DNA of 8,826 nucleotides from an uncultured Clostridia bacterium (GCA_947629635.1 CANREO010000031.1:1-8826); one strand, 5' to 3'. Shown: positions 1 through 8,239, counted from the stretch's first letter. The notes: generated by a model from the sequence alone, not told the origin. A program made the numbers and translations.

Positions 1-1866
1 CACCGTCTCGGCGTCATAATTTAGCGTCGAATCACTTATATCAAAACGATAATATCTGCCGTTTATCTCAAAGTTTATATTGTGCAGCCCATCAAAATAC
101 GCTCTGAAAGGTCTGCCGGACAAGGTGCCGGACATGTCGGAAGGCAAATTTAGCTCGATCTGCGCGCCCTTACTGTCTGACCCGATATATGAGCCGTAAA
201 CTACGCTTTCCGGCGTTGGCAAAGCAAGAGATCCGCTATAGTCCTTCGAATAAAAAAACTGCTGCTCCAATTCACTATAGGTCGCGGGCGACGTCACCAA
301 TTCGCTTACATACAAAAGTTGCGCGTCAAACAGTGACTGCAGTTGCAAGGTATTATTGCCAATAGTCAAAAAAACACCGGCGATATTTTTGCTGTATGTC
401 CCCCAGGGCATCCAAACATCCCTATATCCTTCGTCGTAGCCTATATAATGGAGCGTGGCGCGTCCGAAGCCGTCCAAAATGATTTTATAATACTTTTTCA
501 CACCGCTTTTAGAGTCTGCATACCAATATCCCTGCCATCCGTCATGAGGCTTGGGAGTGATCATATTGCCGTTGTTTTTAGCCTCATCGATATCGAAACC
601 CAAAAGCGAATCGTCATCAAATATTATAAATATAAGTCCATCGTCCTGTTTGAAAAATACGCCCGTCTTATCACCCGTAACATTGCCGAAAGCGTCCAAC
701 ACAAAATTGGTGCCGTTGTAAACGTAACTGCCGGCTCCGCTGAGATTTGTAAGATGGTATCCTATATAATCTCCGTAATTTTCGATATGCGCAAGATAGT
801 TTATATTGTTAAAGACGACGTTCAACTCCATACCGTTTTGCAAAATTCGGAGATCTCCGTCAAGCGTAAACTCGTTCACAAGTTCTCCGTTGAAAACATA
901 GTACATATTATTGTCGGTCACATAAAGTACATTGCGATCGCTGTTGTCGATGAAGAATGCCTTAAGCGCGCCTTCGGACTCTCTCGACATCACGGTATTT
1001 ACGGCGTTTGTATCCATATTGCTGCCCCAATTATATCTGCCGAACAAAATATCTTTGTCATCGATATATTCGACAAAGCTTATGGAATCGCCAAACTCCA
1101 ACAAAATTTTGCCGTTCTCGAGGACGCGATAAACTCCGTTTTCGGAAATATTGGTACTGCTGTACTCCACCGTGCCGTCTCCGAAAAATTGGATATTATA
1201 TTCTCTCTGCGCAAGCGACGCCGAATAACCCAAGAAATAGAGCAACGTATATTTGCCCAAAAAAGGCTCTTCTTCGTAGTCCACTGCATCCATTTTTTTA
1301 AAAATTACGCTTTCCAAAGAGCCGTAGTCATCCGCGCCGGTGCAACTGACCGACACCGATCCATCATGCAGGTCTGTGACCGTCATAGCAGTGAAATATT
1401 GCGTAAGCGCCCTGCCGAAGCTTCCGCCCGACGCCGCTACGGCAGCTTGCGTTGCGTCTACATCGAGCCGGATCACGCCTTCCTCTGACGAAGTATATAT
1501 TCCTCTTGCAAAACTTCTGTTGCCGAAAATATCAAACGAGAACATGCTTATACCGTTAGATCCGCTGAGAATGACAATATCGCCGTTTGCCGAATAAAAT
1601 TCGCCGCTCAAGGTCAACTCGGCGCGGTTGTATGTCCTGGTAACCGACTCTTCGTCGGAAATACTTTCGATATATGAAAATGAATTAAATCCATCAGCAA
1701 AAGTTGCGCTTATATTGACGCCGCTCTGCCCGATAACAAGCAAATGTTTGCCGTCGAATTTATAATTCTCGCGCGAGCGCGCCCCACCCGAATAGACATC
1801 GGCGGTGCCGTCCGCATGAAGTTCGACGGAATTGCCTGCGGACGATGCGTCCACATATGCGCCCAA
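1..1866 (-). repeat. Diverged C-terminal beta modules of the second lipoprotein (continues past the window)
   Basis: From about residue 645 the same style of module recurs: ILGAYVDAS ... HADGTADVY, FLGKYTLLY ... FFGDGTVEY, WQGYWYADS ... LDGFGRATL, and VYGSYIGSD near the left edge. They match those of the paralogue in rhythm (G-x-[WY] start, then a glycine turn between two strands) more than in sequence. The last module is cut by the window edge. Confidence 0.5.
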
Positions 1867-3798
1867 AATAGCGGAAATATCGTAATAGGCCGCGTCAAGG
1901 AGCATATCCTTCACAACGGGTATATAACTTCTGGCGGCAACTTTTGCAGCGCCGTCCTTGCCTACGAAATACCATGCCCAAAACAGTTTGGTGCCGATGA
2001 CCGCGGAAGTTTGAGGCGAAAGCACATAGTCATAACCGTCCGAAGCGGTTTTTTGTATTCTTCCCGTTTCCGCCCCATCGCGCATAAGTATCAGCGAATA
2101 GTTCTTGTGTGACGCCAAAACGTTTGTCGGTACGGCTACGCCGTCGGCATATGTCCATATGTCTCTGTCCCACTCTAAAGTTTCAAATAAAAAGGCTTCC
2201 GAAACGGAGTTGCGCTTGAAGTTTGAATCCTCATCTATAATATTTGCGCCATTTTGCAACAACGTGCCGAAATAGAAACTGTTTATGACGCATCCGACGC
2301 TTGAAAATGCGTCGACGCTCGCCGCGTGCTTATAACCCACAACTCCGCCGGCATAACTCTCCTGCTCCGTATCCGTGCCGCGCTTGCCGTAGACATCTCC
2401 GACGCTTACGCTATCCATGATAGCCGTATCCGCGCTCATCCTACCCACAATACCGCCCGCGAAGCTTACGGCCGACGCTCCGGCCTTTACTGTCGAACTG
2501 CTGAAGCAATTTACAAGCGCAATGTTGTATCCGACTGCGAAACCGACAATGCCGCCGACGCTCTCGCCGCCGAGCAAAGTGCAGTCGGACGAGCAATTCA
2601 CAATGGATTGAAGCCCAAAATCAGTGCCCTGAGCGCCGTTTATGCCGCCGAAAATTCCACCTACTGATGTGATTTCCTCAAGATTCGCAATATCGCCGTC
2701 TTCGGCGACCGTCACTTTGGCAAAGCAATTTTGCGCAACTGCTTTGCCGTCTTGGTTTATTGCGCTCAATCCGGCGATACCGCCTATCCAAGCGCTGTTT
2801 TCGGCAACTAATTCAGGCGAAATTTCGCCCTTGACTGCAATATTGGCAAAGTTAGTTTGATTTGCGTACCCAACTACGCCGCCGGCGTACACCGTCACAT
2901 CGCTTGCTCTGCTATCCAAAGCGTAACTTATATTGTCGAGTTTGAGATTTTTGATTTCCGCGCCGTCAGTACAGCCGAACAGCCCGGCATAAAGAGTGCC
3001 GTTGCTTCTTATGCTGAAATCGGCATTTAAATTGGATATCGCATATCCGTCGCCGTCAAAATGGCCCTTAAACGGATTTTCGATCGTTCTGCCGATAGCG
3101 GCAAAGTGTTGCCCCGTCATATCTATGTCGGCGCCCAGTCTGTAATATGCCGCGGCATAACGAGCATCGTTTTCAATGAGCGTTGAAATTTGCACGAGCG
3201 CGTTGGCGGAAGTCACCATATACGGGTCTTGCGCCGTGCCGCTTCCAAACATATTGCCGTTTTCACGGCTAACGCCCGAAGCCGTAAACTCAGTGTCTTC
3301 CAAAATAGTGATAGTATACCAACCGTTTGCCGCCTCTATTTGTTCCCCGTTTGCCTTGATCACGGGAACGCCTATAAAGCCGGACTGCAACGTGACTTTG
3401 AAGCGCAATACCGTGCCGGAATCGATCGCCGAAGGTATCGTGCCGCTTTCAAACACCCAATTTACGCCGGCGCCGCTGAAACTAAGCGTCACTTGATGTA
3501 TGTCGTCAAGCGACGTCCAATGTGCGATAAGTTTGACATCTCTCGTTATCGGCAAAGAAAAATCAAAAGGCCTATCCTCATATCCTTCCTCATACCAATA
3601 ATCGAATCTGTATCCGTCCCTCGAAGGGGCCGCCGCCTCGATCACGCTATTTCCATCGGAAACTTTTTGCGAGGAAATCAAGTTCCCTTCGCTATAATAA
3701 GACACGGTATAACTGTCTTTAGCGCAGGCCGCCAAGACGACGCAAAGCGCCAGCATGAGCGCCAGCGCAAATATAAATAAAATGCGTCCTTTTTTCAT
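1..3798 (-). CDS. Second giant surface lipoprotein, paralogue of the upstream gene (partial, N-terminal 1266 residues)
   Basis: The frame runs from the ATG at 3798 to base 1 without a stop; the C-terminus is beyond the left edge. The signal peptide MKKGRILFIF... ends in a classic lipobox L22-A-A-C25, so export and lipidation at Cys25 are well supported. An InlB-type repeat spans 30-94 (YTVSYYSEGN at the start, LIAHW at the end). One Ig-like module is at about 110-175, where the upstream gene has two. The pre-GLUG segment is at 181-288 (GTAQDPYMVTSANAL; later F-K-G-H-F-D-G-D-G). GLUG-type repeats run about 306-488, and a closing W-D ... W-T-Y-A-D-G-V-A-V-P segment is at 543-557. From about 645 onward there are beta-rich modules starting ILGAY, FLGKY, WQGYW and VYGSY, often followed by a G-x-G or D-G-T turn. 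Similarity to the upstream protein is in architecture and short motifs, not long identical runs, so any duplication is old. A good ribosome binding site sits in the 13-base gap. Function unknown; surface adhesion or binding is inferred. Confidence 0.9.
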   Translation of the reverse strand, partial: MKKGRILFIFALALMLALCVVLAACAKDSYTVSYYSEGNLISSQKVSDGNSVIEAAAPSRDGYRFDYWYEEGYEDRPFDFSLPITRDVKLIAHWTSLDDIHQVTLSFSGAGVNWVFESGTIPSAIDSGTVLRFKVTLQSGFIGVPVIKANGEQIEAANGWYTITILEDTEFTASGVSRENGNMFGSGTAQDPYMVTSANALVQISTLIENDARYAAAYYRLGADIDMTGQHFAAIGRTIENPFKGHFDGDGYAISNLNADFSIRSNGTLYAGLFGCTDGAEIKNLKLDNISYALDSRASDVTVYAGGVVGYANQTNFANIAVKGEISPELVAENSAWIGGIAGLSAINQDGKAVAQNCFAKVTVAEDGDIANLEEITSVGGIFGGINGAQGTDFGLQSIVNCSSDCTLLGGESVGGIVGFAVGYNIALVNCFSSSTVKAGASAVSFAGGIVGRMSADTAIMDSVSVGDVYGKRGTDTEQESYAGGVVGYKHAASVDAFSSVGCVINSFYFGTLLQNGANIIDEDSNFKRNSVSEAFLFETLEWDRDIWTYADGVAVPTNVLASHKNYSLILMRDGAETGRIQKTASDGYDYVLSPQTSAVIGTKLFWAWYFVGKDGAAKVAARSYIPVVKDMLLDAAYYDISAILGAYVDASSAGNSVELHADGTADVYSGGARSRENYKFDGKHLLVIGQSGVNISATFADGFNSFSYIESISDEESVTRTYNRAELTLSGEFYSANGDIVILSGSNGISMFSFDIFGNRSFARGIYTSSEEGVIRLDVDATQAAVAASGGSFGRALTQYFTAMTVTDLHDGSVSVSCTGADDYGSLESVIFKKMDAVDYEEEPFLGKYTLLYFLGYSASLAQREYNIQFFGDGTVEYSSTNISENGVYRVLENGKILLEFGDSISFVEYIDDKDILFGRYNWGSNMDTNAVNTVMSRESEGALKAFFIDNSDRNVLYVTDNNMYYVFNGELVNEFTLDGDLRILQNGMELNVVFNNINYLAHIENYGDYIGYHLTNLSGAGSYVYNGTNFVLDAFGNVTGDKTGVFFKQDDGLIFIIFDDDSLLGFDIDEAKNNGNMITPKPHDGWQGYWYADSKSGVKKYYKIILDGFGRATLHYIGYDEGYRDVWMPWGTYSKNIAGVFLTIGNNTLQLQSLFDAQLLYVSELVTSPATYSELEQQFFYSKDYSGSLALPTPESVVYGSYIGSDSKGAQIELNLPSDMSGTLSGRPFRAYFDGLHNINFEINGRYYRFDISDSTLNYDAETV
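2335..2883 (-). repeat. GLUG-type repeat tract in the second lipoprotein
   Basis: G-G-[IV]-[VFA]-G cores begin at residues 306, 339, 380, 415, 448 and 484, with spacings of 33-41. Intervening segments carry the same N-C step (AQNCFA, IVNCSS, LVNCFS). The frequent GCCGCC and GCCGGC strings on the plus strand here are simply the codons for the paired glycines. Confidence 0.8.
3274..3471 (-). other. Single Ig-like module in the second lipoprotein
   Basis: Residues 110-175 carry S-G-T-V-L-R-F-K-V, then G-F-I-G-V-P-V-I-K-A-N-G and W-Y-T-I-T-I. This corresponds to the duplicated modules of the neighbouring protein and sits at the same place, between the InlB-type repeat and the GLUG region. The fold is inferred. 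Confidence 0.6.
3517..3711 (-). other. InlB-type (Listeria-Bacteroides) repeat in the second lipoprotein
   Basis: Residues 30-94 contain YTVSYYSEGN, then APSRDGYRFDYWYEEG and the closing PFDFSLPITRDVKLIAHW. Strand order and the 'G-Y-x-F-x-x-W ... F-D-F ... I-T-x-D-V-x-L-x-A-x-W' pattern match the family well, more clearly than in the paralogue. Confidence 0.85.
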
Positions 3799-3804
3799 TT
3801 TCAA

Positions 3805-3809
3805 CCTCT
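3805..3809 (-). promoter_or_regulatory. Ribosome binding site of the second lipoprotein
   Basis: AGAGG on the minus strand lies 6 bases before the ATG at 3798, inside the 13-base gap after the TAA of the preceding gene. The short gap makes co-translation from one mRNA likely and leaves no space for a separate promoter. Confidence 0.8.
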
Positions 3810-3811
3810 GA

Positions 3812-6800
3812 TTACTTGGCTAGTACGTACAATTTGGTTCCGTCTTCCGCCTCGAAAACCATTGCTCCATCTTTTTCGATGAAATAAATTTCGAATATTA
3901 CGGTAGCTATTTGATTGTTTCCGTTTCCATCTTCATAGACTTCGCCGACTATGATCTTATCTCCCTGAAGCTTATATGCAAGGTACCATGTGGTCCCGTC
4001 GACAGACGTAAAACGCGCCGTGCCAAGATACATTCCGTCCAAACCCTTGCCGTTTAGCTCTATGCCGACTATATTCTCGTCATTCGCGCCGTTTGCAGTA
4101 TAACTTCCGGCATGCCCGTCTTCGATACTGCCTGTGCCTATGGCCGTCAGCGAATTGTTGAATATGACAATCGTGTTGTCATCATGATATTGCACGAGAA
4201 GCGACAAATAGCCGTCTATATACAATCCTACGATTTTGTCGCTGATATAGACTGCCTCGAATCGGATATCCGTATGCATATCGTCATAAAGTCTCGCCGC
4301 CGCCATGCCGTTGAAGTCAAGCTTGTTTGACAGATCGAGATAAGTGCCTAAACCTACAAGATATTTCTTGCCCATAAGCGCAGAATAAATGCCTACGGGA
4401 GTTCTTTTGCCGCTTGCCTTTTCGATCAGCGTATACGACGGATTGCCGCCAGTCTCTGCGTATTCGAATCTATATACCTCATCCCCGTTGCGAGTGAGCG
4501 TCGCGTCATATCTGGTTGAGGTATAATCATACTCTTCCGTATGGCCTTCGCCGTCCGTCACGGTAACTTTGGCTAGCCCGTCCGTATTCAAGTTGCTCTT
4601 GCCGTTGAAGTTGAACACCAGATCTTCGGCATAAAACATATAAGTGCTGATGATATCAGGATGTTTGTAAACGACGGTCCCGTTTACTTTCACTTCCTCG
4701 CCCTCAAATACTAGATTATATTGTTTTTCTCCCGTGGGTCTCAAGCTCTCGTCTTTATAATAAGGGAAGACCGCCGTTTTGGTTTCCATATCGTATTTAT
4801 AAATATATGTGTCGGTTTTGCCCTCGCTGTCTACGATGTCCACCAATCCCGTGACATTCCACCTGCTTCCGTCATATATTCCATCGATATAGTAGATACC
4901 GTCGCCGTTAAACTCGAGTTCGCTGCCATCTGTGCCGTTCCACTTGCCCGCAAGCGGATCTTCGAGCGTCAACGTAAACGTATCGTATTGAAATTCACCG
5001 AAATTCAAACTCACCGCCAAAGCCGGCAAGCCCATCAACTCGGGATAATTGCTGTTGCCGGGAAGCAGATATGCCTCCGCATAATAGCCGTCTGACAAAT
5101 AAAAGTTGCAAACGTCGAGTACTGCTCCGTTGTTGGTGTATGTGACGCCTTCGTAGCCGTATGTCAACTCGCTGCCGTTGCTGTCATGGGCATATCCGTA
5201 GCCGTATCTTGTGATGCCCGTCATACTGATCTCATATCCCAGCGAGCTACTTGTGTCTCTCCACACGCCGATGAGACTGCCCTCCATCCCGAACACCGTG
5301 ACGACTCCGTCATTTATAAGCTCAAGCAGGTTATCGGAATTGAAGCGCGCTGTTATGTCTTCAAAGTGCAGATCGCGGCTGTCTTCATCTATCGAATATG
5401 AATATTCATGTCCGTCGAAAACGACCTTGCCTTTTCCGTCGAATTCTATAGTAATTCTATTGTTATAATTGCTCTCCCATTTGCCGCGGTACTCGTCGCT
5501 TTTTTTCAACAGCACTCTGTTATCGTCAAGTGTGATCTGCCCGCTTTCGCTGTTATACAAGCCTTCCAGTCTTGTTGAACCCCTCGTGATCGTGACGGAA
5601 ATGTTTTCGCCGCTTATCGACGTTGTATATGTCAAGCTCGTCTTAGAACCGCTCCTGTTTTCGAAAGAGCCTTTTCGCGTGCCCTCAAAGGTATAGGTGC
5701 CGTCGTCGCCGTACCACACGCCGACAACCGCCGTTTCGGGATAAGCCTTAATGGGCGTAGACTCGAAAAACAATTCATCGGTGATGATAAGTTCGCCGTC
5801 GGCAAACGTCGCTATAAAATCGTCCTCGCTCCAATATTGACTGTTTTCGGCGCTCAATAAATATTGATTGAGGCAAATGTCGTGCAAAATGATACTTTCT
5901 CCGTCGTATACAAACATGTGGTGGGACACTCTGGGCCCGACCTTGACCGTAAGTCTGCCGAGGACTCCGTCTTCGCCGAAGATAAACTCCACATCGGTTT
6001 CCGTCGCGGAACCGCTCAAGTTGTTTGACATCTCCGTGATCGTGCCATAATATCTCTTGTCTGTCAATCCGCTGTAATCCGCAAATCCGACATATATGGT
6101 CAAATCGCGCGTAAGCAACGTGCCGGCCGGCAATCGCGTCTCGTGAGCGGAGTCCAAGAAGAAGCCGTACGACACGGTGCCGTCTGTTGCGACAAATTCG
6201 TTGTAGCCATCCGATCCGTACAGCATGAACAACAATTGGGCGTTGTCCATAGTCATCGTATCTTCGGTAAGAGTATGCAAGGTCTCGTCGGCGTCATAAC
6301 CGTCTACGCTCTTGCCGCTGAAATTTACTCTTATCGTAAAGTTTATACTGCCAGGAGTTGGAAGCGTGGGATACATATCATCATCCCATTCCGCCGCTAT
6401 CCAGCCCATTTGATCGAGCAAGGCATTACGTTCAAGCGCAGTACCGTATATATTTCCGCGGTCTATGGCCGCTCTGCCGTCCACGCCGTCGGAACCCTCG
6501 TTGAGCACAGCGCCTATTACGCCGTTCTGTCTCGTCGCAAACTGCGAGACGTCGACAGCCTGTGCCGTATGCAATGTCGCTATCGAATAATTGTATTGTA
6601 CTGCCGTTTCATTGTCCGCGACGCCCACGATCGCGCCGGCCGCCGCGACCAACGGAGCGTAATCCACCGTGTATGATGCGCCGTTTGCATGCACTGAACC
6701 CTCCGACAGGCAGTTAGTCACGGACGATAGCTCGCGCAAATATCCCACAATGCCGCCGGCCTTCAATATGCTGCCGTCGATTTCGCCTCTGAATGCGCAA

Positions 6801-8239
6801 TTGGCGATATACGACAAAGCGCCGTCCTCCTGTCCTACCGCGCTGCCGATGATTCCGCCCAGCGCAAATAGATCATACTGCCCCGTAGCGTAAATATCTG
6901 CGTCAACACTGGAGTACGTTATACTTCCCACATAACCGCCCAAATAACCTTGATGGAACCCGACGAGCCCACCCAAATAGTACAGGCACGCGTCTTCATC
7001 GGCATTGACGTCGCAAAAATCGTTGGTAACTTCTATCGAACCGTTAAACGAGCAATTTTCGATCACTCCGCCGAGATTGCAACCCACAAGCGCGCCAACC
7101 ATATAGTCTTGCGCGCTCTCCGCTTCAAACGTGAGATCCGATTCCAGTTTTAAGTTTGCTATGCGCGCGCCTTCAGCCAGAATGGCAAACAGACCCGAAA
7201 CATAGCCCACGCCATCTGCGTCGTATGTCAAGTTGAAATTGCTTATTTTGTGATCGTTGCCGTCAAAATCGCCGTTAAAATAGGCGACGTCGTCCGAATA
7301 ATTGCCGATCGGACTTATCGTCTCGCCTTCGAGGTCGAGATCCTCTGCCAACTTGATATACGCCGATCCGTACCTGACTCCTTCATTTTCGTTGATGTCG
7401 TCATGAATAAGCTTGAGATGCGCCGGACGGCTTATCAGATAAGGATTGGTCAAAGTGCCGTTTCCCTGCATTGGCGTATCGTCGATCCTGAAGCCGTCGA
7501 CGGTCACTATCGTAGTGCCTTCGACTGTAAAGTTATAGTAGCCGTTCCCGTCGGCGACCAAAACCGTTGCGTTGGCTTTTACAACCGGAGTCCCTGTATA
7601 AAATACCGATTTGCGCAATTTAAACGAAATATTTGTGCCCTCTCTTGCGGATGACGGCATATATGTGTCAAATACGAAATCAAAACTCTCGCCCTCTACC
7701 CACTCCAAAATATACATTGAGTTCAGGCCGTCTGCCCTGAAAATAGTAGGTTGAGTGACAGTATAGGTATAAACTCCGTTTTGTCTTGAAAGCGCTTCGC
7801 TGTTTGCATAAATCGTCGGATTGCCCACAAAACCGTCTTTCACGCGCACGGTAAAGGAGACGGATTGTCCCTCTTTTACGCACGTGGGCCTATCGCCGCT
7901 GAACTCAAACACAACGTTGCTTTCATCAAACGTAACGTTGGGCATCCAAACCGCGTTCAACGTGACGGTCCCCTTGACTTTACGCGAAAAGTCAAAAAGT
8001 TCGTCCTCGCCCTCGAGCACCCATCCGTAAAATGTATAATTTTCTTTGGGTTGCGGATCTTTGGGTTTAGTGATCGCTCCGTCTATAATTTCGGTTTCTA
8101 TGTCCTTTTGCACGCCGTTGTTAAACTTATACGTCACTCTGTCCGCCTTTTCGTCGCAAGCGACAAAAGCCACGGCAATACATGCAATAAGCATAATGAC
8201 CAGCGTCAAAACCGCAAATTTTTCAAATCTTTTTTTCAT
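3812..8239 (-). CDS. Giant surface lipoprotein with InlB-like repeat, two Ig-like modules, GLUG tract and repeated C-terminal beta modules (1475 aa)
   Basis: A secreted, probably lipid-anchored surface protein of unknown exact function. The N-terminus MKKRFEKF followed by a hydrophobic stretch is a type II signal peptide. Cys28 (preceded by F-V-A, followed by DEKAD) is the likely lipidated residue, although L-I-A-C ending at Cys20 is an alternative. An InlB-type repeat spans about 35-98 (ends LNAVW). Two Ig-like copies follow at about 109-172 and 186-250. Residues 258-362 form the 'GNGTLTNPYLIS ... F-x-G-x-F-D-G-N' segment that commonly precedes GLUG repeats. GLUG-type repeats cover 382-577, and the tract closes with G-W ... 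W-D near 612-625. Residues 630-1475 are beta-rich, with recurring G-x-[WY] module starts. The protein ends in LYVLAK and a TAA stop, with no LPxTG motif, so lipid is the only evident anchor. I chose the ATG at 8239 because GGAGGA lies 4 bases upstream; a TTG at 8260 would add seven residues but overlaps that site. It sits 30 bases after oppF and 13 bases before its paralogue. Adhesion or ligand binding is inferred. Confidence 0.9.
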   Translation of the reverse strand: MKKRFEKFAVLTLVIMLIACIAVAFVACDEKADRVTYKFNNGVQKDIETEIIDGAITKPKDPQPKENYTFYGWVLEGEDELFDFSRKVKGTVTLNAVWMPNVTFDESNVVFEFSGDRPTCVKEGQSVSFTVRVKDGFVGNPTIYANSEALSRQNGVYTYTVTQPTIFRADGLNSMYILEWVEGESFDFVFDTYMPSSAREGTNISFKLRKSVFYTGTPVVKANATVLVADGNGYYNFTVEGTTIVTVDGFRIDDTPMQGNGTLTNPYLISRPAHLKLIHDDINENEGVRYGSAYIKLAEDLDLEGETISPIGNYSDDVAYFNGDFDGNDHKISNFNLTYDADGVGYVSGLFAILAEGARIANLKLESDLTFEAESAQDYMVGALVGCNLGGVIENCSFNGSIEVTNDFCDVNADEDACLYYLGGLVGFHQGYLGGYVGSITYSSVDADIYATGQYDLFALGGIIGSAVGQEDGALSYIANCAFRGEIDGSILKAGGIVGYLRELSSVTNCLSEGSVHANGASYTVDYAPLVAAAGAIVGVADNETAVQYNYSIATLHTAQAVDVSQFATRQNGVIGAVLNEGSDGVDGRAAIDRGNIYGTALERNALLDQMGWIAAEWDDDMYPTLPTPGSINFTIRVNFSGKSVDGYDADETLHTLTEDTMTMDNAQLLFMLYGSDGYNEFVATDGTVSYGFFLDSAHETRLPAGTLLTRDLTIYVGFADYSGLTDKRYYGTITEMSNNLSGSATETDVEFIFGEDGVLGRLTVKVGPRVSHHMFVYDGESIILHDICLNQYLLSAENSQYWSEDDFIATFADGELIITDELFFESTPIKAYPETAVVGVWYGDDGTYTFEGTRKGSFENRSGSKTSLTYTTSISGENISVTITRGSTRLEGLYNSESGQITLDDNRVLLKKSDEYRGKWESNYNNRITIEFDGKGKVVFDGHEYSYSIDEDSRDLHFEDITARFNSDNLLELINDGVVTVFGMEGSLIGVWRDTSSSLGYEISMTGITRYGYGYAHDSNGSELTYGYEGVTYTNNGAVLDVCNFYLSDGYYAEAYLLPGNSNYPELMGLPALAVSLNFGEFQYDTFTLTLEDPLAGKWNGTDGSELEFNGDGIYYIDGIYDGSRWNVTGLVDIVDSEGKTDTYIYKYDMETKTAVFPYYKDESLRPTGEKQYNLVFEGEEVKVNGTVVYKHPDIISTYMFYAEDLVFNFNGKSNLNTDGLAKVTVTDGEGHTEEYDYTSTRYDATLTRNGDEVYRFEYAETGGNPSYTLIEKASGKRTPVGIYSALMGKKYLVGLGTYLDLSNKLDFNGMAAARLYDDMHTDIRFEAVYISDKIVGLYIDGYLSLLVQYHDDNTIVIFNNSLTAIGTGSIEDGHAGSYTANGANDENIVGIELNGKGLDGMYLGTARFTSVDGTTWYLAYKLQGDKIIVGEVYEDGNGNNQIATVIFEIYFIEKDGAMVFEAEDGTKLYVLAK
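3815..5731 (-). repeat. Diverged C-terminal beta modules of the first lipoprotein
   Basis: Residues 837-1475 show recurring module starts: VVGVWYGD, YRGKWES, LIGVWRD, LAGKWNGTD, PVGIYS and HAGSYTAN. Most are followed 10-30 residues later by a strand with an F-x-G-x-G or L-N-G-K-G turn (EFDGKGKVVF, EFNGDGIYYI, ELNGKGLDGM). Module length varies from about 70 to 110 residues. The pattern resembles small beta-barrel or lipocalin-like repeats, but I do not recognise a named family. Confidence 0.55.
6509..7096 (-). repeat. GLUG-type repeat tract in the first lipoprotein
   Basis: G-[GA]-[LIV]-[VI]-G cores begin at residues 382, 423, 461, 495 and 535, with a weaker one at 573, giving spacings of 34-41 residues. 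Several repeats continue with an N-C-[SAL] step (ENCSFNG, ANCAFRG, TNCLSEG) and a short strand ending in I or V. GLUG repeats are known from secreted bacterial surface proteins. A stacked beta-solenoid is the likely fold, by inference. Confidence 0.8.
7490..7924 (-). repeat. Tandem pair of Ig-like modules in the first lipoprotein
   Basis: Residues 109-172 and 186-250 align with each other. The shared pattern is E-G-x-x-[VI]-S-F-x-[VL]-R, then G-x-P-x-[IV]-x-A-N, then G-x-Y-x-[YF]-T-V and a final T-I-x-x-x-D-G. The copies are diverged (about a third of positions agree by eye). The second lipoprotein has one equivalent. An Ig-like beta-sandwich fold is inferred from the strand pattern; no named family is claimed. 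Confidence 0.65.
7946..8137 (-). other. InlB-type (Listeria-Bacteroides) repeat in the first lipoprotein
   Basis: Residues 35-98 follow the family pattern: a short V-T-Y-K-F strand, a proline-rich turn (KPKDPQPKENYTFYGW), then 'F-D-F-S-R-K-V-K-G-T-V-T-L-N-A-V-W'. The closing 'D-F ... V-T-L-x-A-x-W' is the hallmark of this roughly 65-residue beta-grasp-like repeat, common in secreted proteins of Bacillota and Bacteroidota. Only one copy is seen, just after the lipidated cysteine. Confidence 0.8.

Noticed and set aside
343..1488. 381-codon open frame on the plus strand
   Set aside because: It is antisense to the second lipoprotein, which has a clear continuous domain-bearing frame on the other strand. 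The plus-strand translation has no recognisable domain, and its length follows from codon bias of the real gene.
1768..1777. 10-base palindrome CTCGCGCGAG
   Set aside because: It falls in codons for A-R-S-R-E of the second lipoprotein, with no promoter nearby for an operator to act on.
2034..2054. AACCG / CGGTT hairpin followed by a T-run on the plus strand, terminator-like
   Set aside because: The stem is only 5 bp, it lies inside the second lipoprotein gene, and no plus-strand gene exists for it to end.
2287..2313. 7-bp inverted repeat GACGCAT / ATGCGTC with a 13-base loop
   Set aside because: It falls within coding sequence, is short, and has no associated site or T-run; chance is sufficient.
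2335..2883. Recurrent GCCGCC/GCCGGC-containing strings at intervals of about 100-120 bases, considered as a DNA repeat array or CRISPR
   Set aside because: The repeated strings are short and degenerate, and they coincide with the paired-glycine codons of the GLUG repeats; it is a protein-level repeat.
3190..3780. 196-codon open frame on the plus strand
   Set aside because: It lies opposite the signal peptide, InlB-type repeat and Ig-like module of the second lipoprotein, and its basic, unpatterned translation looks like a shadow.
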